DNA of 64,000 nucleotides from Deltaproteobacteria bacterium (GCA_029261835.1 JAJDAO010000036.1:62001-126000); one strand, 5' to 3'. Positions 52,613-62,190 are shown, numbered from the stretch's first letter. Notes: a model not told the origin generated them from the letters alone. Program-made: numbers and translations.

Positions 52613-53782
52613 GTGATCGGTCGGCGCCCGAGTCTGGCCATCATCGATCTGGCGGCGCTGCGCAGCAACTTCGCGCTGGCGCAGCGTCTGGCGGGTGCGC
52701 GCGAGGTGATCGGTGTCGTGAAGGCGGACGGCTATGGCCACGGCGCGGCCGCCGTGGCGCGTGCGCTGTGCGCAGCGGGCTGCCGCCGTCTCGCGGTGGT
52801 GACCGTGGGCGAGGCCGCGGAGCTGCGCGAGGCCGGCATTGCCGCTTCTCTGCTCGTGCTGGGTGGTCTGGGCGACAGTCGCGAGGCAACACTCGCGAGC
52901 GAGCTCGAGCTGACGCCCGTCGTGCATCACCGCAGCGGGCTCGAGTTGGTCGCCGAGGTCGCTCGCAGAGCTGAGCGCCCGCTGCCGATTCAGATCGAGG
53001 TCGACACCGGCATGCGCCGCATGGGCGTGTCCGCCGAGGCGGCGGTCGAGCTGCTGGCAGAGGCGGCGGCTGAGCCGAGCCTGCAGCTGGCGGGCGTCTT
53101 TACGCATTTTGCCTGCTCGGATGACCCGGGCCCGGAGTCAGCACTGGAGCAGATCGCCCGTTTCCGTGAGCTGCTGGCGGTCGCTCGGCAGCGCGGCATC
53201 GAGCCCGGGCTGGTTCACGCCGACAATTCGGCGGCGCTGCTCACCGGAGAGGCCCTGTCTGCGGCGCTTCCTGAGGCCGGTGCGGTGCGGCCGGGCCTGA
53301 TGCTTTACGGTGTTCGCCCGGCACCGCAACTCGACCGCGAGCGCCGCCTGCGCCCCGTGATGAGTCTGCACAGCCACGTCGCGGCCATGCGCCCTGTCGC
53401 GGCCGGGGAGCCCGTCGGCTATGGGGCGACTTACCGCCCCGCGCGGGCGACGCGAGTCGCCACCCTGCCGATCGGCTACGCGGACGGCGTGCCGCGCTCG
53501 CTCTCCAACCGGGGAGCGGTCTGGCTGGCCGGCGCCCGCAGGCCCCTCGTGGGGCGCGTCTCGATGGACTACATCACGGTCGATGTCGGGGACGCCCCGG
53601 TGGAGCTCGGCGATCGGGCGACCTTGTTCGGCATCGCCGACTCGGCGGGGGGAGACAGCGGCACGTTGCCGGCCCGCCTGCCCGTGGAGGAGCAGGCCGA
53701 GGCGGCCGGCACGATCGCCTACGAGCTACTCGTGCGCGTGGGGGGCGCGCGTGTGGCCCGCAGACTGGTCGCCGACGGCTGA
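52613..53782 (+). CDS. alr: Alanine racemase
   Basis: The 389-residue PLP enzyme makes D-Ala for peptidoglycan. The PLP lysine lies in VVKADGYGHG near residue 37, and the catalytic Tyr in GYGATYRP near residue 270. RVSMDYITVDVGD is also typical. It starts with GTG 52613, closely preceded by a GGGTGAGGA site. It is divergent to thiS with about 170 bases between. Confidence 0.92.
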   Translation: MIGRRPSLAIIDLAALRSNFALAQRLAGAREVIGVVKADGYGHGAAAVARALCAAGCRRLAVVTVGEAAELREAGIAASLLVLGGLGDSREATLASELELTPVVHHRSGLELVAEVARRAERPLPIQIEVDTGMRRMGVSAEAAVELLAEAAAEPSLQLAGVFTHFACSDDPGPESALEQIARFRELLAVARQRGIEPGLVHADNSAALLTGEALSAALPEAGAVRPGLMLYGVRPAPQLDRERRLRPVMSLHSHVAAMRPVAAGEPVGYGATYRPARATRVATLPIGYADGVPRSLSNRGAVWLAGARRPLVGRVSMDYITVDVGDAPVELGDRATLFGIADSAGGDSGTLPARLPVEEQAEAAGTIAYELLVRVGGARVARRLVADG

Positions 53783-53890
53783 GCGCGCAGCGCGAGGCGC
53801 TGTGCGAATTGACTTCACAACGGCACCCGGGTAAAACAGCAGCGAGCCGCGCATCCCGCTGCCGTATGAACGTCCCTCCAGGAGGATTCG

Positions 53891-55462
53891 ATGCCCCCCA
53901 CTGACACGCCGTGCGCGGTTGCGCGCGCGCTGCTCTCCGTTTCGGACAAGACCGGCCTGGTCGATCTCGCGAGAGGCCTGGCCGAGCTGGGCGTCGAACT
54001 CGTCGCTTCGGGTGGCACAGCCCAGGCCCTGCGCGACTCCGGCCTGCGTGTGATCGACGTCGCCGAGCTCACCGCCAGCCCCGAGATGCTCGGTGGCCGC
54101 GTGAAGACGCTTCACCCCACGGTGCACGGTGGCATCCTGGCGAGGCGGGATCTGCCGCAGGATCAGGCCGACCTCGAGGCCAACGGGATCGGTCCGATCG
54201 ACCTCGTGGTGGTGAACCTCTACCCGTTCGAGGCCACCGTGGCCCGGCCCGATGTCAGCTACCAGGAGGCGATCGAGAAGATCGACATAGGCGGTCCCTC
54301 GATGGTGCGCTCGGCGGCCAAGAACCACGCCCATGTGGGCGTCGTCTGCGATCCCGCCGACTACGGCGACGTGCTCTCCGAGCTGCGCGAGCGGGGCACA
54401 CTCGGCGAGGCCACGCGCCGTCGCCTCGCCCTCAAGGCGTTTCGCAGCACGGCATGCTACGACGCGGCCATCCAGGGCTGGCTCGCCCAGCAGGTGCAGG
54501 AAGACGGCGACGACCCCTTCCCCGAGCGACTGATCGTCTCGCTTCGCAAGGGGGCCGTGCTGCGCTACGGCGAGAACCCGCACCAGGCCGCCGCGCTCTA
54601 CGGCGAGTTCCTCGACAACGTGCAGCAGCTCCACGGCAAGGCGCTCTCCTATAACAATCTGGTCGACGTACAGGCGGCGCTGGCGCTGATACTCGACTTC
54701 GAGCCGGCCGATCGCACGACAGCGGCGATTCTCAAGCACAACACGCCGTGTGGCGTTGGCGCCGGAGACTCGCCGCTCGAGGCGTACCGGCGTGCCTTCG
54801 AGACCGATCCCGATTCACCCTTCGGCGGCATCATCGTCTGCAACCATCCCTTCGACCTCGCGTTGGCCGAGGAGGTGGATAAGATCTTCACCGAGGTACT
54901 GGTCGCGCCGGGCTTCGACGAGGACGCCCTTGCTCTGCTGCGCAAGAAGAAGAACCGCCGGCTCCTGTCCTTCGACGCAGCGCGGATCGAGGGGCAGCAG
55001 CTCGAGTGGCGCCGGGTCTACGGCGGCGTGCTGCTGCAGCAGCCCGATCTCTCCGCGGACGAGTTTGCCGGTGCGAAGGTCGTGACCCGTGTCCAGCCGG
55101 ATCCGGCGCAGCGCACCGCCTTGGAGTTCGGCTGGCGCGTCGTCAAGCACGTCAAGAGCAACGCCATCGTGTTCGCCGACGCCAACCGCACGCTCGGCGT
55201 GGGGGGTGGGGCCACCTCACGCGTCGATGCCGTCTACGCAGCCGCCGCCAAGGCGAGTCGCGTCGGGCTCTCGCTCGAGGGATCGGTTCTGGCCAGTGAT
55301 GCCTTCTTCCCCTTCCCCGATGGCCTCGAGACAGCCGTCGAAGCTGGGGCGCGGGCGATCATTCAGCCCGGCGGCTCCAATCGTGACGAGCAGGTCATCG
55401 AGGCCGCCGATCGCCTCGGCATCCCGATGCTGTTCACCGGTGTGCGTCACTTCAGGCACTGA
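53891..55462 (+). CDS. purH: Bifunctional AICAR formyltransferase/IMP cyclohydrolase
   Basis: The 523-residue enzyme performs the last two steps to IMP. The N-terminal cyclohydrolase domain has SVSDKTGLVDLARGL, GGRVKTLHPTVHGGIL and IDIGGPSMVRSAAKNHAHV. The C-terminal formyltransferase domain has LRYGENPHQAA, LKHNTPCGVG, VKSNAIVFAD and IIQPGGSNRDEQ. Start ATG 53891 follows CCAGGAGG. Together with purD downstream it forms a short purine operon. Confidence 0.96.
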   Translation: MPPTDTPCAVARALLSVSDKTGLVDLARGLAELGVELVASGGTAQALRDSGLRVIDVAELTASPEMLGGRVKTLHPTVHGGILARRDLPQDQADLEANGIGPIDLVVVNLYPFEATVARPDVSYQEAIEKIDIGGPSMVRSAAKNHAHVGVVCDPADYGDVLSELRERGTLGEATRRRLALKAFRSTACYDAAIQGWLAQQVQEDGDDPFPERLIVSLRKGAVLRYGENPHQAAALYGEFLDNVQQLHGKALSYNNLVDVQAALALILDFEPADRTTAAILKHNTPCGVGAGDSPLEAYRRAFETDPDSPFGGIIVCNHPFDLALAEEVDKIFTEVLVAPGFDEDALALLRKKKNRRLLSFDAARIEGQQLEWRRVYGGVLLQQPDLSADEFAGAKVVTRVQPDPAQRTALEFGWRVVKHVKSNAIVFADANRTLGVGGGATSRVDAVYAAAAKASRVGLSLEGSVLASDAFFPFPDGLETAVEAGARAIIQPGGSNRDEQVIEAADRLGIPMLFTGVRHFRH

Positions 55463-55518
55463 TCTCAGCCGAGCGCCTGGCCACCCGACGGCGGCTGGGG
55501 CGCGGGGGAGTCGTCTCC

Positions 55519-56799
55519 GTGAAGGTTCTCGTCGTTGGCTCGGGCGGTCGCGAACACGCGCTGGCCTGGAAGATCGCGGGCAGCTCGCGCGTCGACCGCG
55601 TGCTCGCGGTGCCGGGTAGTGTTGCGATGCAGCAGGTCGCCGAGTGTTTTCCCGCGCTGGCGGCCGGTGACCTCGATGCTGTCGTCGAGCTGGCCTGCAA
55701 CGAAGCCGTCGATCTGGTCGTCGTCGGTCCGGAGGATCCCCTGGCCGCCGGCTTGGCGGATCGCCTGCGCGAGGCCGGAATCGCGACCTTCGGTCCGTCG
55801 CAAGCGGCGGCCCGGCTCGAGGCGAGCAAGGCGTTCGCGAAGGACTTCATGCGACGCCACGGTATCCCCACTGCGGCCTACGGGACATTCGAAGATCTCG
55901 AGTCGGCGCTGGCTCACGTGCGCAAGCTGGCGGGGCCCTGCGTCGTGAAGGCGGATGGACTCGCCGCCGGCAAGGGCGTGGTCATGTGCGAGACACTCGC
56001 CGAGGCCGAGCGCGCCCTGCGTGAGATGATGGGGGAGCGGCGCTTCGGCGATGCGGGCGAGCGGGTCGTGATCGAGGAGTGGCTCCGGGGTGAGGAGGCC
56101 TCCTACTACGCAGTGAGCGACGGCAGCAACATCGTGACGCTGGCCGCCGCACAGGATCACAAGCGCGCCCTCGATGGTGATCGAGGTGAGAATACCGGCG
56201 GCATGGGGGCCTACTCGCCGGCACCCGTCGTGAGCGAAACGGTCGAGAAGAGGGTGCTCGAGCGCATCATCCACCCGACGATTCGCGGGATGGCCGCCGA
56301 CGGCCATCCCTACACCGGCGTGCTCTTCGTCGGCCTGATGATCGATGCTGAGGGTGATCCCTACGTGGTCGAGTTCAACGTGCGCTTTGGTGATCCCGAG
56401 ACGCAGCCGTTGATGCTGCGCATGGACGGCGACATCGTCCCCATGCTACTGGGGGCCGCCCACGGTGGCCTCGACGCCACCGCAGGAGTGGCTTGGGGTG
56501 ATGCCGCGGTATGTGTGGTGATGGCCTCCATGGGCTATCCGCGCTCCTACGAGACCGGCAAGCCGATCAGTGGGCTCGCCGAGGCCGAGTCCGACGACGC
56601 CGTGGTCGTGTTTCACGCCGGCACCCAGACGGACGGCGCGGGTGGCTTCGCAACGAAGGGCGGCCGCGTGCTCGGCGTGACGGCTCGCGGAGCCAGTGTG
56701 AAGGAGGCGCGCGATCGGGCCTATGCGGCGGTCGCCAGGATCGGGTTCGAGGGCGCCTGCTATCGCGGCGACATCGCCTTTCGCGCTCTCGAGCGTTGA
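55519..56799 (+). CDS. purD: Phosphoribosylamine-glycine ligase
   Basis: The 426-residue ATP-grasp ligase makes GAR in purine synthesis. Motifs: VLVVGSGGREHALAWKIA at the N-terminus, KADGLAAGKGVV, DHKRALDGDRGENTGGMGAY and FNVRFGDPETQPLM. Start GTG 55519. Gene order purH-purD is common. The threonylcarbamoyl-AMP synthase gene follows after 6 bases. Confidence 0.95.
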   Translation: MKVLVVGSGGREHALAWKIAGSSRVDRVLAVPGSVAMQQVAECFPALAAGDLDAVVELACNEAVDLVVVGPEDPLAAGLADRLREAGIATFGPSQAAARLEASKAFAKDFMRRHGIPTAAYGTFEDLESALAHVRKLAGPCVVKADGLAAGKGVVMCETLAEAERALREMMGERRFGDAGERVVIEEWLRGEEASYYAVSDGSNIVTLAAAQDHKRALDGDRGENTGGMGAYSPAPVVSETVEKRVLERIIHPTIRGMAADGHPYTGVLFVGLMIDAEGDPYVVEFNVRFGDPETQPLMLRMDGDIVPMLLGAAHGGLDATAGVAWGDAAVCVVMASMGYPRSYETGKPISGLAEAESDDAVVVFHAGTQTDGAGGFATKGGRVLGVTARGASVKEARDRAYAAVARIGFEGACYRGDIAFRALER

Positions 56800-56805
56800 A
56801 CGACG

Positions 56806-57507
56806 ATGGCCGGCCGCATCGCAACCCGCCCTGATCGCCCGCCCTCGGAAGTGGGCGATGACCGTCGCATCGAGGTCGCCCTCGAGCACCTGCGCTCGAA
56901 CGGTGCGGTGGCGTTCCCAACTGAGACCGTCTGGGGACTGGCCGCGCGAGCGGCCTCGCCCGTGGCGATCGATGCACTGCGGGCCTGGAAGGGGCGCCAG
57001 GATGACAGGCCGATCTCGTTGCTGGTGAGCGGCGAGGCGGCCCTGGTGACGCACGGCTTCGAGCTGTCCGGCCTGGCGCGTCGTCTGGTGGATGCCTTCT
57101 GGCCCGGTCCGCTGACGCTGGTGCTGCCCTGTCGAGCCCGCTTCGCCCCCGGCGTGGCCGCCCCGGGCGGTGCAGTCGGCGTGCGCTGCAGCTCGCATCC
57201 GGTCGCCGCCGCGCTGGCATCCGCCGCCGAGGCTGCGGGGCTGGGGCTGCTCACGGCTACCAGCCTGAACCGCACCGGTGACCCGCCTGCTTGCTGCGAG
57301 GTCGAGGCCAGAGCGCTGTGCCGCGCTGGGTCCGGCTCGCCCCACGTGATTGCCGTCGGCGCTGACGATGCAGGCGCCGAGAGCCCGACCAGCGTGATCG
57401 ATCTGACGCGCGAAACGCCCGCGGTGATTCGCTGGGGCGGCTTGACCGCGGATGTGCTGCGGCCGCTGCTCGGGTCGAATATCGATGGAGGAGACAAGAG
57501 CGAATGA
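56806..57507 (+). CDS. L-threonylcarbamoyladenylate synthase (Sua5/YrdC family)
   Basis: The 233-residue protein shows the YrdC fold signature VAFPTETVWGLAARA, then RPISLLVSG, FWPGPLTLVLPC, VGVRCSSHPVAAALA and TATSLNRTGDPPA. It makes threonylcarbamoyl-AMP for the t6A modification of tRNAs reading ANN codons. It ends in a frame overlapping the next gene by 4 bases (ATGA), so the two are coupled. Confidence 0.9.
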   Translation: MAGRIATRPDRPPSEVGDDRRIEVALEHLRSNGAVAFPTETVWGLAARAASPVAIDALRAWKGRQDDRPISLLVSGEAALVTHGFELSGLARRLVDAFWPGPLTLVLPCRARFAPGVAAPGGAVGVRCSSHPVAAALASAAEAAGLGLLTATSLNRTGDPPACCEVEARALCRAGSGSPHVIAVGADDAGAESPTSVIDLTRETPAVIRWGGLTADVLRPLLGSNIDGGDKSE

Positions 57508-58796
57508 CCGTCGCCCGACCCTTTCGCGCCGTGCGCTACGACCCGAAGCGCGTCGAGCTTTCCAACGTGATCGTTCCCCCGTACGACGTGATCGCGGCCG
57601 ACGAGCGGGGCCACTTCTTTGACCGCGATCCGTACAGCGCCATCCGATTCGAGCTCACGCGCAACGTGCGCGACGAGGTGGCCACCGACTACGCCGAGAT
57701 CGCGGCGACGCTGCGTTCGTGGTGCGAGAACGGCGTGCTGGTGCAGGACGCTGAGCCCGCTTACTACGTCATGCGTCAGCGCTTCGAGGCGCCGGGCGGG
57801 GAGACACTCGAGCGGATCGGCTTCTTCGCCGAACTCGCGTTGGCGGAATACGACGAGCAGGTGGTCCGGCCGCACGAGCGAACGCTGGCCGGGCCCAAGG
57901 CGGACCGCCTCAAGCTGCTGCGCGCTGCGCGCGCCAACCTGTCGAGCGTCTTTCTCCTCTACGAAGATCGCGAGGCCGAGCTGGCGGCGCTGCTCGAGTC
58001 TGCCTTCGATGGCGGCGGGGCAGGCGCGGTGCTGGGGAGCGCCGTCGACGATGCGGGCGTGGAGTACACGCTCGCGCGGCTGGCGGGGGCCGAGGCGATA
58101 GATTGCGTGCGCGGATTCTTGCAGGCTCGCGCCTGTGTGATCGCGGACGGACACCACCGCTACGAGACGGCGCTCGCTTATCGTAGAGAGCGGCGCGCGG
58201 CGAACGGCGTAGAGAGCCGCGCCGATGCGCCCTACGAGTCGACCTTGGCCTACTTCGCCAACGCCTATGCACCGGGGAGCCTGCTGCTGCCCATCCACCG
58301 CGTGGTGCGCCAGGTTGCCGCACCGGCGCCGGAAGAGTGGGTGGCGAAGCTTCCCGGATGGCAGAGCAAGCGGATTGTTCTGGCGGACGTGGACGCGCTG
58401 GCTGGGGCGCTGGCCGAGCACTTGGCACCCTTGGCGGACCGCGCGGCGTTTGCCGCTGACGACGGCGGGGGCGAGTTGCGTGTATTCTGGCAAGAGGAGC
58501 CACTTGGCGAGGCGCTGATGGTCGACATCGTGGAGAGCGACGTTTTGGCCGAGGTGTTCGCGCTGAGCCCCGAGGCCATTCGAGATGGAGCAGTGAGCTT
58601 TCCCAAGAGCGCCCAGCGGGCCGCTCAAGAGGTGAGGGAAGGGCATGGGACGGTGGCGCTGTACCTGAATCCGCTGTCCCCCGAAGATGTCTTCCGCGCC
58701 ACCGCCCAGGGTGAAATCATGCCTCAGAAGTCGACGTTCTTTTATCCGAAGGTGCCGACGGGGATGGTCTTCCGCCTGCACCGAGACGCTGAGTGA
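57504..58796 (+). CDS. DUF1015 family protein
   Basis: The 430-residue product carries the DUF1015 landmarks VIVPPYDVIAADERGHF near the N-terminus, RPHERTLAGPKADRLKLLR and the strongly conserved ADGHHRYETALAYR near residue 213. Its function is not established; the ADGHHR motif suggests an enzyme. It overlaps both neighbours by 4 bases, so it belongs to an operon with the Sua5-like and DciA-like genes. Confidence 0.88.
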   Translation: MTVARPFRAVRYDPKRVELSNVIVPPYDVIAADERGHFFDRDPYSAIRFELTRNVRDEVATDYAEIAATLRSWCENGVLVQDAEPAYYVMRQRFEAPGGETLERIGFFAELALAEYDEQVVRPHERTLAGPKADRLKLLRAARANLSSVFLLYEDREAELAALLESAFDGGGAGAVLGSAVDDAGVEYTLARLAGAEAIDCVRGFLQARACVIADGHHRYETALAYRRERRAANGVESRADAPYESTLAYFANAYAPGSLLLPIHRVVRQVAAPAPEEWVAKLPGWQSKRIVLADVDALAGALAEHLAPLADRAAFAADDGGGELRVFWQEEPLGEALMVDIVESDVLAEVFALSPEAIRDGAVSFPKSAQRAAQEVREGHGTVALYLNPLSPEDVFRATAQGEIMPQKSTFFYPKVPTGMVFRLHRDAE

Positions 58797-59125
58797 GCCG
58801 GCGGCGTCCGGGCCGTCGCCGCAGCCAGCCGAAGTTGGTCGGTTCGCTGATGGGCACCGTCCTGAGCGAGCTCGGGCTCGAAGCCGCTTCGGCGGCGTTC
58901 CAGGTCTCCCAGCGCTGGGAGGAGGCAGTCGGGCCCGAGATCGCCCGCCACTGTCGCCCGATCGGCCTGCGGGCAGACGTGCTCGAGCTGAGCGTGGACT
59001 CCAGCGTCTGGTGCCAAGAGCTCCAGCTCCAGCGGCTCGAAATCCTCGAGGCATTGCGGCGGGTGCTGGGCGACGAGTCGCCTGGAGATCTTCGCTTCCG
59101 AGTCGGTTATACTGCGCGCCCGTGA
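58793..59125 (+). CDS. DUF721/DciA-like protein
   Basis: The 110-residue product starts with GTG 58793 overlapping the DUF1015 stop. It shows the DUF721 pattern: a basic N-terminus (SRRRPGRRRSQPK), W-x-x-xVGPEIARHCRPIGLRADVLELSV, W-x-QELQLQRLEIL and a C-terminal DLRFRVG. Members include DciA, which loads replicative helicase. No direct evidence of that role here. Confidence 0.75.
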   Translation: MSRRRPGRRRSQPKLVGSLMGTVLSELGLEAASAAFQVSQRWEEAVGPEIARHCRPIGLRADVLELSVDSSVWCQELQLQRLEILEALRRVLGDESPGDLRFRVGYTARP

Positions 59126-59337
59126 TCGGTGATAATCCTCAGCCAACGGAGCCCGCCGCCGATGCGACGCCGGCCGAAATGAGCTGCGATTTCTGTCACG
59201 AGATTGTTCCCAGCGTGCGGCGGGTGGCGCTCGATCGCGAGTATGAGCGACTGAGGACGCCACACGCGGTCATGTACGCCTGCTCGAGCTGCTTTGAGAA
59301 GAAGGAGCGCAGCCGCATGGGCCTGGAGCGGGGTTAG
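59122..59337 (+). CDS. Small zinc-ribbon-like protein
   Basis: The 71-residue product starts at GTG 59122, overlapping the DciA-like stop (GTGA). Two CxxC pairs, CDFC near residue 22 and CSSC near residue 55, form a probable zinc ribbon. CDFC is followed by His and so mimics a heme motif, but there is no signal peptide. No family was recognised. Confidence 0.6.
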   Translation: MIGDNPQPTEPAADATPAEMSCDFCHEIVPSVRRVALDREYERLRTPHAVMYACSSCFEKKERSRMGLERG

Positions 59338-59417
59338 CGGCGACGTTGATCTCTTGTTGACCCTCCCGGGGTGATTTCCTAGATTTGCCGGCCGCTCAGG
59401 CGGCATCGCCGCAGTCG

Positions 59418-59483
59418 GGCCAGGTGGCCGGGGCGGGTCGTCGGTATGAGCCGACGAGGTGGGCTGTCCGTACAACGGGCAGC
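59418..59483 (+). promoter_or_regulatory. Stem-loops in the rpsP leader
   Basis: Within the 266-base gap before rpsP, GGCC-AGGT-GGCC (59418-59429), TCGTCGG...CCGACGA (59438-59457) and GCTGTCCG...CGGGCAGC (59463-59483) could fold as three adjacent hairpins. They may end the upstream operon or act as a 5' leader element of the ribosomal-protein operon. Neither is shown. Confidence 0.45.
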
Positions 59484-59603
59484 GGCCGGAGCCAGAGCGA
59501 CCGGGGTCTCGCTGCGACGCCTCGTTTCCCTTGATCTCCCGAGCAGCTCGCTGCGAGGATGCTCATGAGATGAAGGGCTGAAGGACGAAAGGATCCGCCG
59601 AAC

Positions 59604-59870
59604 ATGGTGAAGATTCGCCTAACCCGGGTGGGCTCGACGAAGCGCCCCTTCTACCGCGTGACCGCCATCGACGAGCGCAAGTCGCGCGACAGTCGCCCCC
59701 TGCAGTTTCTGGGCACCTATGATCCCAGGCCCGAGCAGGAGGAGATCAAGCTCGACATCGAGGGGATTGAGGCCTGGGTCGCCAAGGGCGCCCAGATGAG
59801 CGGAACCGTGAGAAGCCTCGTGAAGCGCGCGCGCGGTCGCGCGGTGGCGACCGTCGCAGGGGGTGCCTGA
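59604..59870 (+). CDS. rpsP: 30S ribosomal protein S16
   Basis: The 88-residue protein matches bS16: VKIRLTRVGSTKRPFYRVTA, DSRPLQFLGTYDPRP and the central EGIEAWVAKGAQMSGTVRSL. It is the first gene of the rpsP-khpA-rimM-trmD-rplS operon. Stop overlaps the khpA start by one base. Confidence 0.95.
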   Translation: MVKIRLTRVGSTKRPFYRVTAIDERKSRDSRPLQFLGTYDPRPEQEEIKLDIEGIEAWVAKGAQMSGTVRSLVKRARGRAVATVAGGA

Positions 59871-60112
59871 TGGCCGATGAGAGCGCGCAGCGGGGTGCGG
59901 AGCTGATCGAGTTCATCGCCAAGGCGCTCGTGAGCGAGCCGGACGCGGCCAAGGTGAGTGTGACGAGCGACGGCCGCACGCTGGAGCTCGAAACGGACGA
60001 TGCTGACCGAGGACGCGTGATCGGTCGCCAGGGTCGTGTTGCCAAAGCGATGCGGGCGTTGCTCGGCAAGTTGCGCGGCGGCTCCGACTTGCGGCTGGAC
60101 ATCGTCGACTGA
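59870..60112 (+). CDS. khpA: KH-domain RNA-binding protein KhpA
   Basis: The 80-residue protein has a single KH domain with the RNA-gripping loop GRVIGRQGRVAKAMRALL. The position between rpsP and rimM is the conserved location of khpA. It would bind RNA with a KhpB partner. Confidence 0.9.
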   Translation: MADESAQRGAELIEFIAKALVSEPDAAKVSVTSDGRTLELETDDADRGRVIGRQGRVAKAMRALLGKLRGGSDLRLDIVD

Positions 60113-60183
60113 ATCTCCTTGCCGGCCAGCCACGGGAGCACGGCCAATGGGCCTGGCGGTGAAGCTGCGGCGGGTCCGCACAG

Positions 60184-60711
60184 GTGTCTGACCCCGAGCG
60201 CGTAGAGCTGGGATGCGTCGTCGGGGCCCACGCGCTGCGCGGCGAAGTGCGCGTGCGTTTCTTCGGTGACGGACCGCAGAACCTGCTGCGTCTCGATGCG
60301 GTCTGGCTGGGGGAGCACCGCGGGGATCGCGATGCCAGTCGCTATGAGATCAGGCACTCGGGCACCGGCCGCCGCGGCGAGGTTCGCCTGGCCTTGGCCG
60401 GGGTGGAGGATCGTAGTGCGGCCGAGGCGCTTCGCGGATTCCTGGTTCTCGGCGGTGAGGCATCTCTTGAGCCGCTCGGCGAGGATGAATTCTATTGGCA
60501 TCAGCTCGTCGGGTGCTGGGTGGAGACCCAGCAGGGCGAGTCGGTTGGCCAAGTGAGGGAGATCTGGCAGACCGGCGGACATGACGTGCTGCGGATCGAC
60601 ACGCAGGATGGGCGTCAGGTGCTTGTGCCCACGGCCCGCGAGATCATGACACGAGTCGATCTGGACGACCGGCGCATCGTCATCAACGCTATTCCGGGTC
60701 TGCTCGAGTAA
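60184..60711 (+). CDS. rimM: Ribosome maturation factor RimM
   Basis: The 175-residue protein shows LGCVVGAHALRGEVRVRFFG at the start and the PRC-barrel end (YWHQLVGCWVETQQGE, then LVPTAREIMTRVDLDDRRIV). It assists 16S rRNA 3' domain maturation with S19. The start is GTG 60184. The trmD gene follows directly. Confidence 0.92.
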   Translation: MSDPERVELGCVVGAHALRGEVRVRFFGDGPQNLLRLDAVWLGEHRGDRDASRYEIRHSGTGRRGEVRLALAGVEDRSAAEALRGFLVLGGEASLEPLGEDEFYWHQLVGCWVETQQGESVGQVREIWQTGGHDVLRIDTQDGRQVLVPTAREIMTRVDLDDRRIVINAIPGLLE

Positions 60712-60744
60712 GTGGGCGGACCGGTCCGGCCGGGAAGGGCGGTT

Positions 60745-61512
60745 GTGCTCGAAATCGACGTCATCACGATTCTTCCGCGGCTGTTCGATGCGTTCTTGGT
60801 CGAGTCGTTCATCGGCATCGCGCGTGACAAGGGGGCGGCGCGCGTCGCCGTGCACGACCTCCGCGATTGGGCCACGGATCGCCACCGCAAGGTCGACGAC
60901 TCTCCCTACGGGGGTGGACCCGGCATGGTGATGGCCCCGGAGCCGCTCGTGCCCGCCATCGAGGAGCTGGCCGGCGAGCGGGGCGCCAAGCGGCGGGCGC
61001 ACGTCATCTGCTTGTCACCCCAGGGGCGCCGACTCGACCAGGCTCGCCTTGTCGAGCTGGCGGGCGCCGAGCGTCTGGTCTTGGTCTGCGGGCGCTCCGA
61101 GGGCATCGACCAACGCGTGCTCGACCTGGCGGTCGACGAGGAGATCTCGATCGGCGACTACGTGCTCTCGGGCGGTGAGGTCCCGGCGATGGTGTTGATC
61201 GAGGGGCTGACGCGCCTGCTGCCCGGTGTGTTGGGTAACCCGGCGTCTGCACTGAGCGAGTCGTTTGGGGAGGATCTTCTGGAGGGACCGCACTATACTC
61301 GGCCGCCCGTTTACCGTGGCCGGGCAGTGCCCGAGGTTCTGAGGTCGGGTGATCACGCCGCCGTCGACCGGTGGCGTCGACAACGGGCTCTCGAGTGGAC
61401 GCGAGAGCGGCGGCCCGATCTGCTCGATTCCGATGAGAGGGCCGAGCCGGGAAGCGCTGAGACGCAGAGCCGGCGAGATGTCGGACGTGCGTGCAAGAGC
61501 GAGAAGAACTGA
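60745..61512 (+). CDS. trmD: tRNA (guanine(37)-N1)-methyltransferase
   Basis: The protein has about 255 residues from GTG 60745 ([15 protein letters not shown] is the usual N-terminus); the frame is open to GTG 60712 next to the rimM stop. The SPOUT knot motifs are clear: [44 protein letters not shown] and GPHYTRP. The last 20 residues overlap the beginning of the rplS region. Confidence 0.95.
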   Translation: MLEIDVITILPRLFDAFLVESFIGIARDKGAARVAVHDLRDWATDRHRKVDDSPYGGGPGMVMAPEPLVPAIEELAGERGAKRRAHVICLSPQGRRLDQARLVELAGAERLVLVCGRSEGIDQRVLDLAVDEEISIGDYVLSGGEVPAMVLIEGLTRLLPGVLGNPASALSESFGEDLLEGPHYTRPPVYRGRAVPEVLRSGDHAAVDRWRRQRALEWTRERRPDLLDSDERAEPGSAETQSRRDVGRACKSEKN

Positions 61513-61538
61513 AGAAGGTGGGAGAGAGGGGACGCGCC

Positions 61539-62126
61539 ATGAGGAGCCTGGACTTCGTTGAGAGTGATTCGCTGCGCCGCGATCTGCCGCCTTTCCGCGT
61601 GGGCGATGCGGTGCGTGTGCACGTGACGGTCAGAGAGGGCGAGAAGGAGCGTATTCAGGTCTTCGAGGGTCTGGTCATCCGACGGCGTGGCGGCGGCATC
61701 AGTGAGACCTTCACCGTGCGCAAGATCGCGAGTGGTGTCGGGGTCGAGCGTGTCTTCCCCGTGCAGTCGCCACTCGTGACCAAGGTGGAGATCAAGAGCC
61801 GTGGCTATGTGCGTCGCTCGCGTCTCTACTACCTGCGCGAGTTGAGAGGCAAGAAGGCGCGCCTGCAAAGCAAGGTTCGAGATCTCTCCGACGTGCTCTC
61901 GCCCGCAGAGCTGGAAGCCCGTTCTGTCGAGGCGCAGGCCGTGGTCGAAGAGCCGCCCGAGCGCGTGGAAGTCGCCGAGCCGGTTGCCGACGACGGCGGG
62001 CTGCGGGGCAAGGCCCGCAAGCGGGCCAAGGCCAAGGCCAAGGCCGAGCGGCGCGCCACGTCCGAGTCGGGCGCCGCCGCGGACGCTGAGGTCGCCGAAG
62101 CAGAGGACAAGAGCGAGGAGAACTGA
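61539..62126 (+). CDS. rplS: 50S ribosomal protein L19 with C-terminal extension
   Basis: The first 115 residues are normal bL19: [35 protein letters not shown] and [20 protein letters not shown]. About 80 extra residues follow, first acidic ([19 protein letters not shown]), then Lys/Arg/Ala ([15 protein letters not shown]), then acidic again. ATG 61539 after GAGGGG gives the family N-terminus; ATG-like start at 61491 would add 16 residues and overlap trmD. Confidence 0.92.
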   Translation: MRSLDFVESDSLRRDLPPFRVGDAVRVHVTVREGEKERIQVFEGLVIRRRGGGISETFTVRKIASGVGVERVFPVQSPLVTKVEIKSRGYVRRSRLYYLRELRGKKARLQSKVRDLSDVLSPAELEARSVEAQAVVEEPPERVEVAEPVADDGGLRGKARKRAKAKAKAERRATSESGAAADAEVAEAEDKSEEN

Positions 62127-62156
62127 TCACCTGCTCTTGCCCACCGGCAGTCGAGA

Positions 62157-62182
62157 GGCCGTCGCGCGTCCGCGCGGCGGCC
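62157..62182. terminator. Bidirectional terminator-like hairpin
   Basis: GGCCGTCGCGCG (62157-62168) pairs with CGCGCGGCGGCC (62171-62182), a 12-pair stem with one wobble, followed on the plus strand by TTCGT. It lies between the convergent rplS operon and the cupin gene and can serve both. Confidence 0.7.
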
Positions 62183-62190
62183 TTCGTACG

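Noticed and set aside
59122..59337. CDFCH motif suggesting a cytochrome
   Set aside because: There is no signal peptide, and a second CxxC in the same 71-residue protein points to a zinc ribbon.
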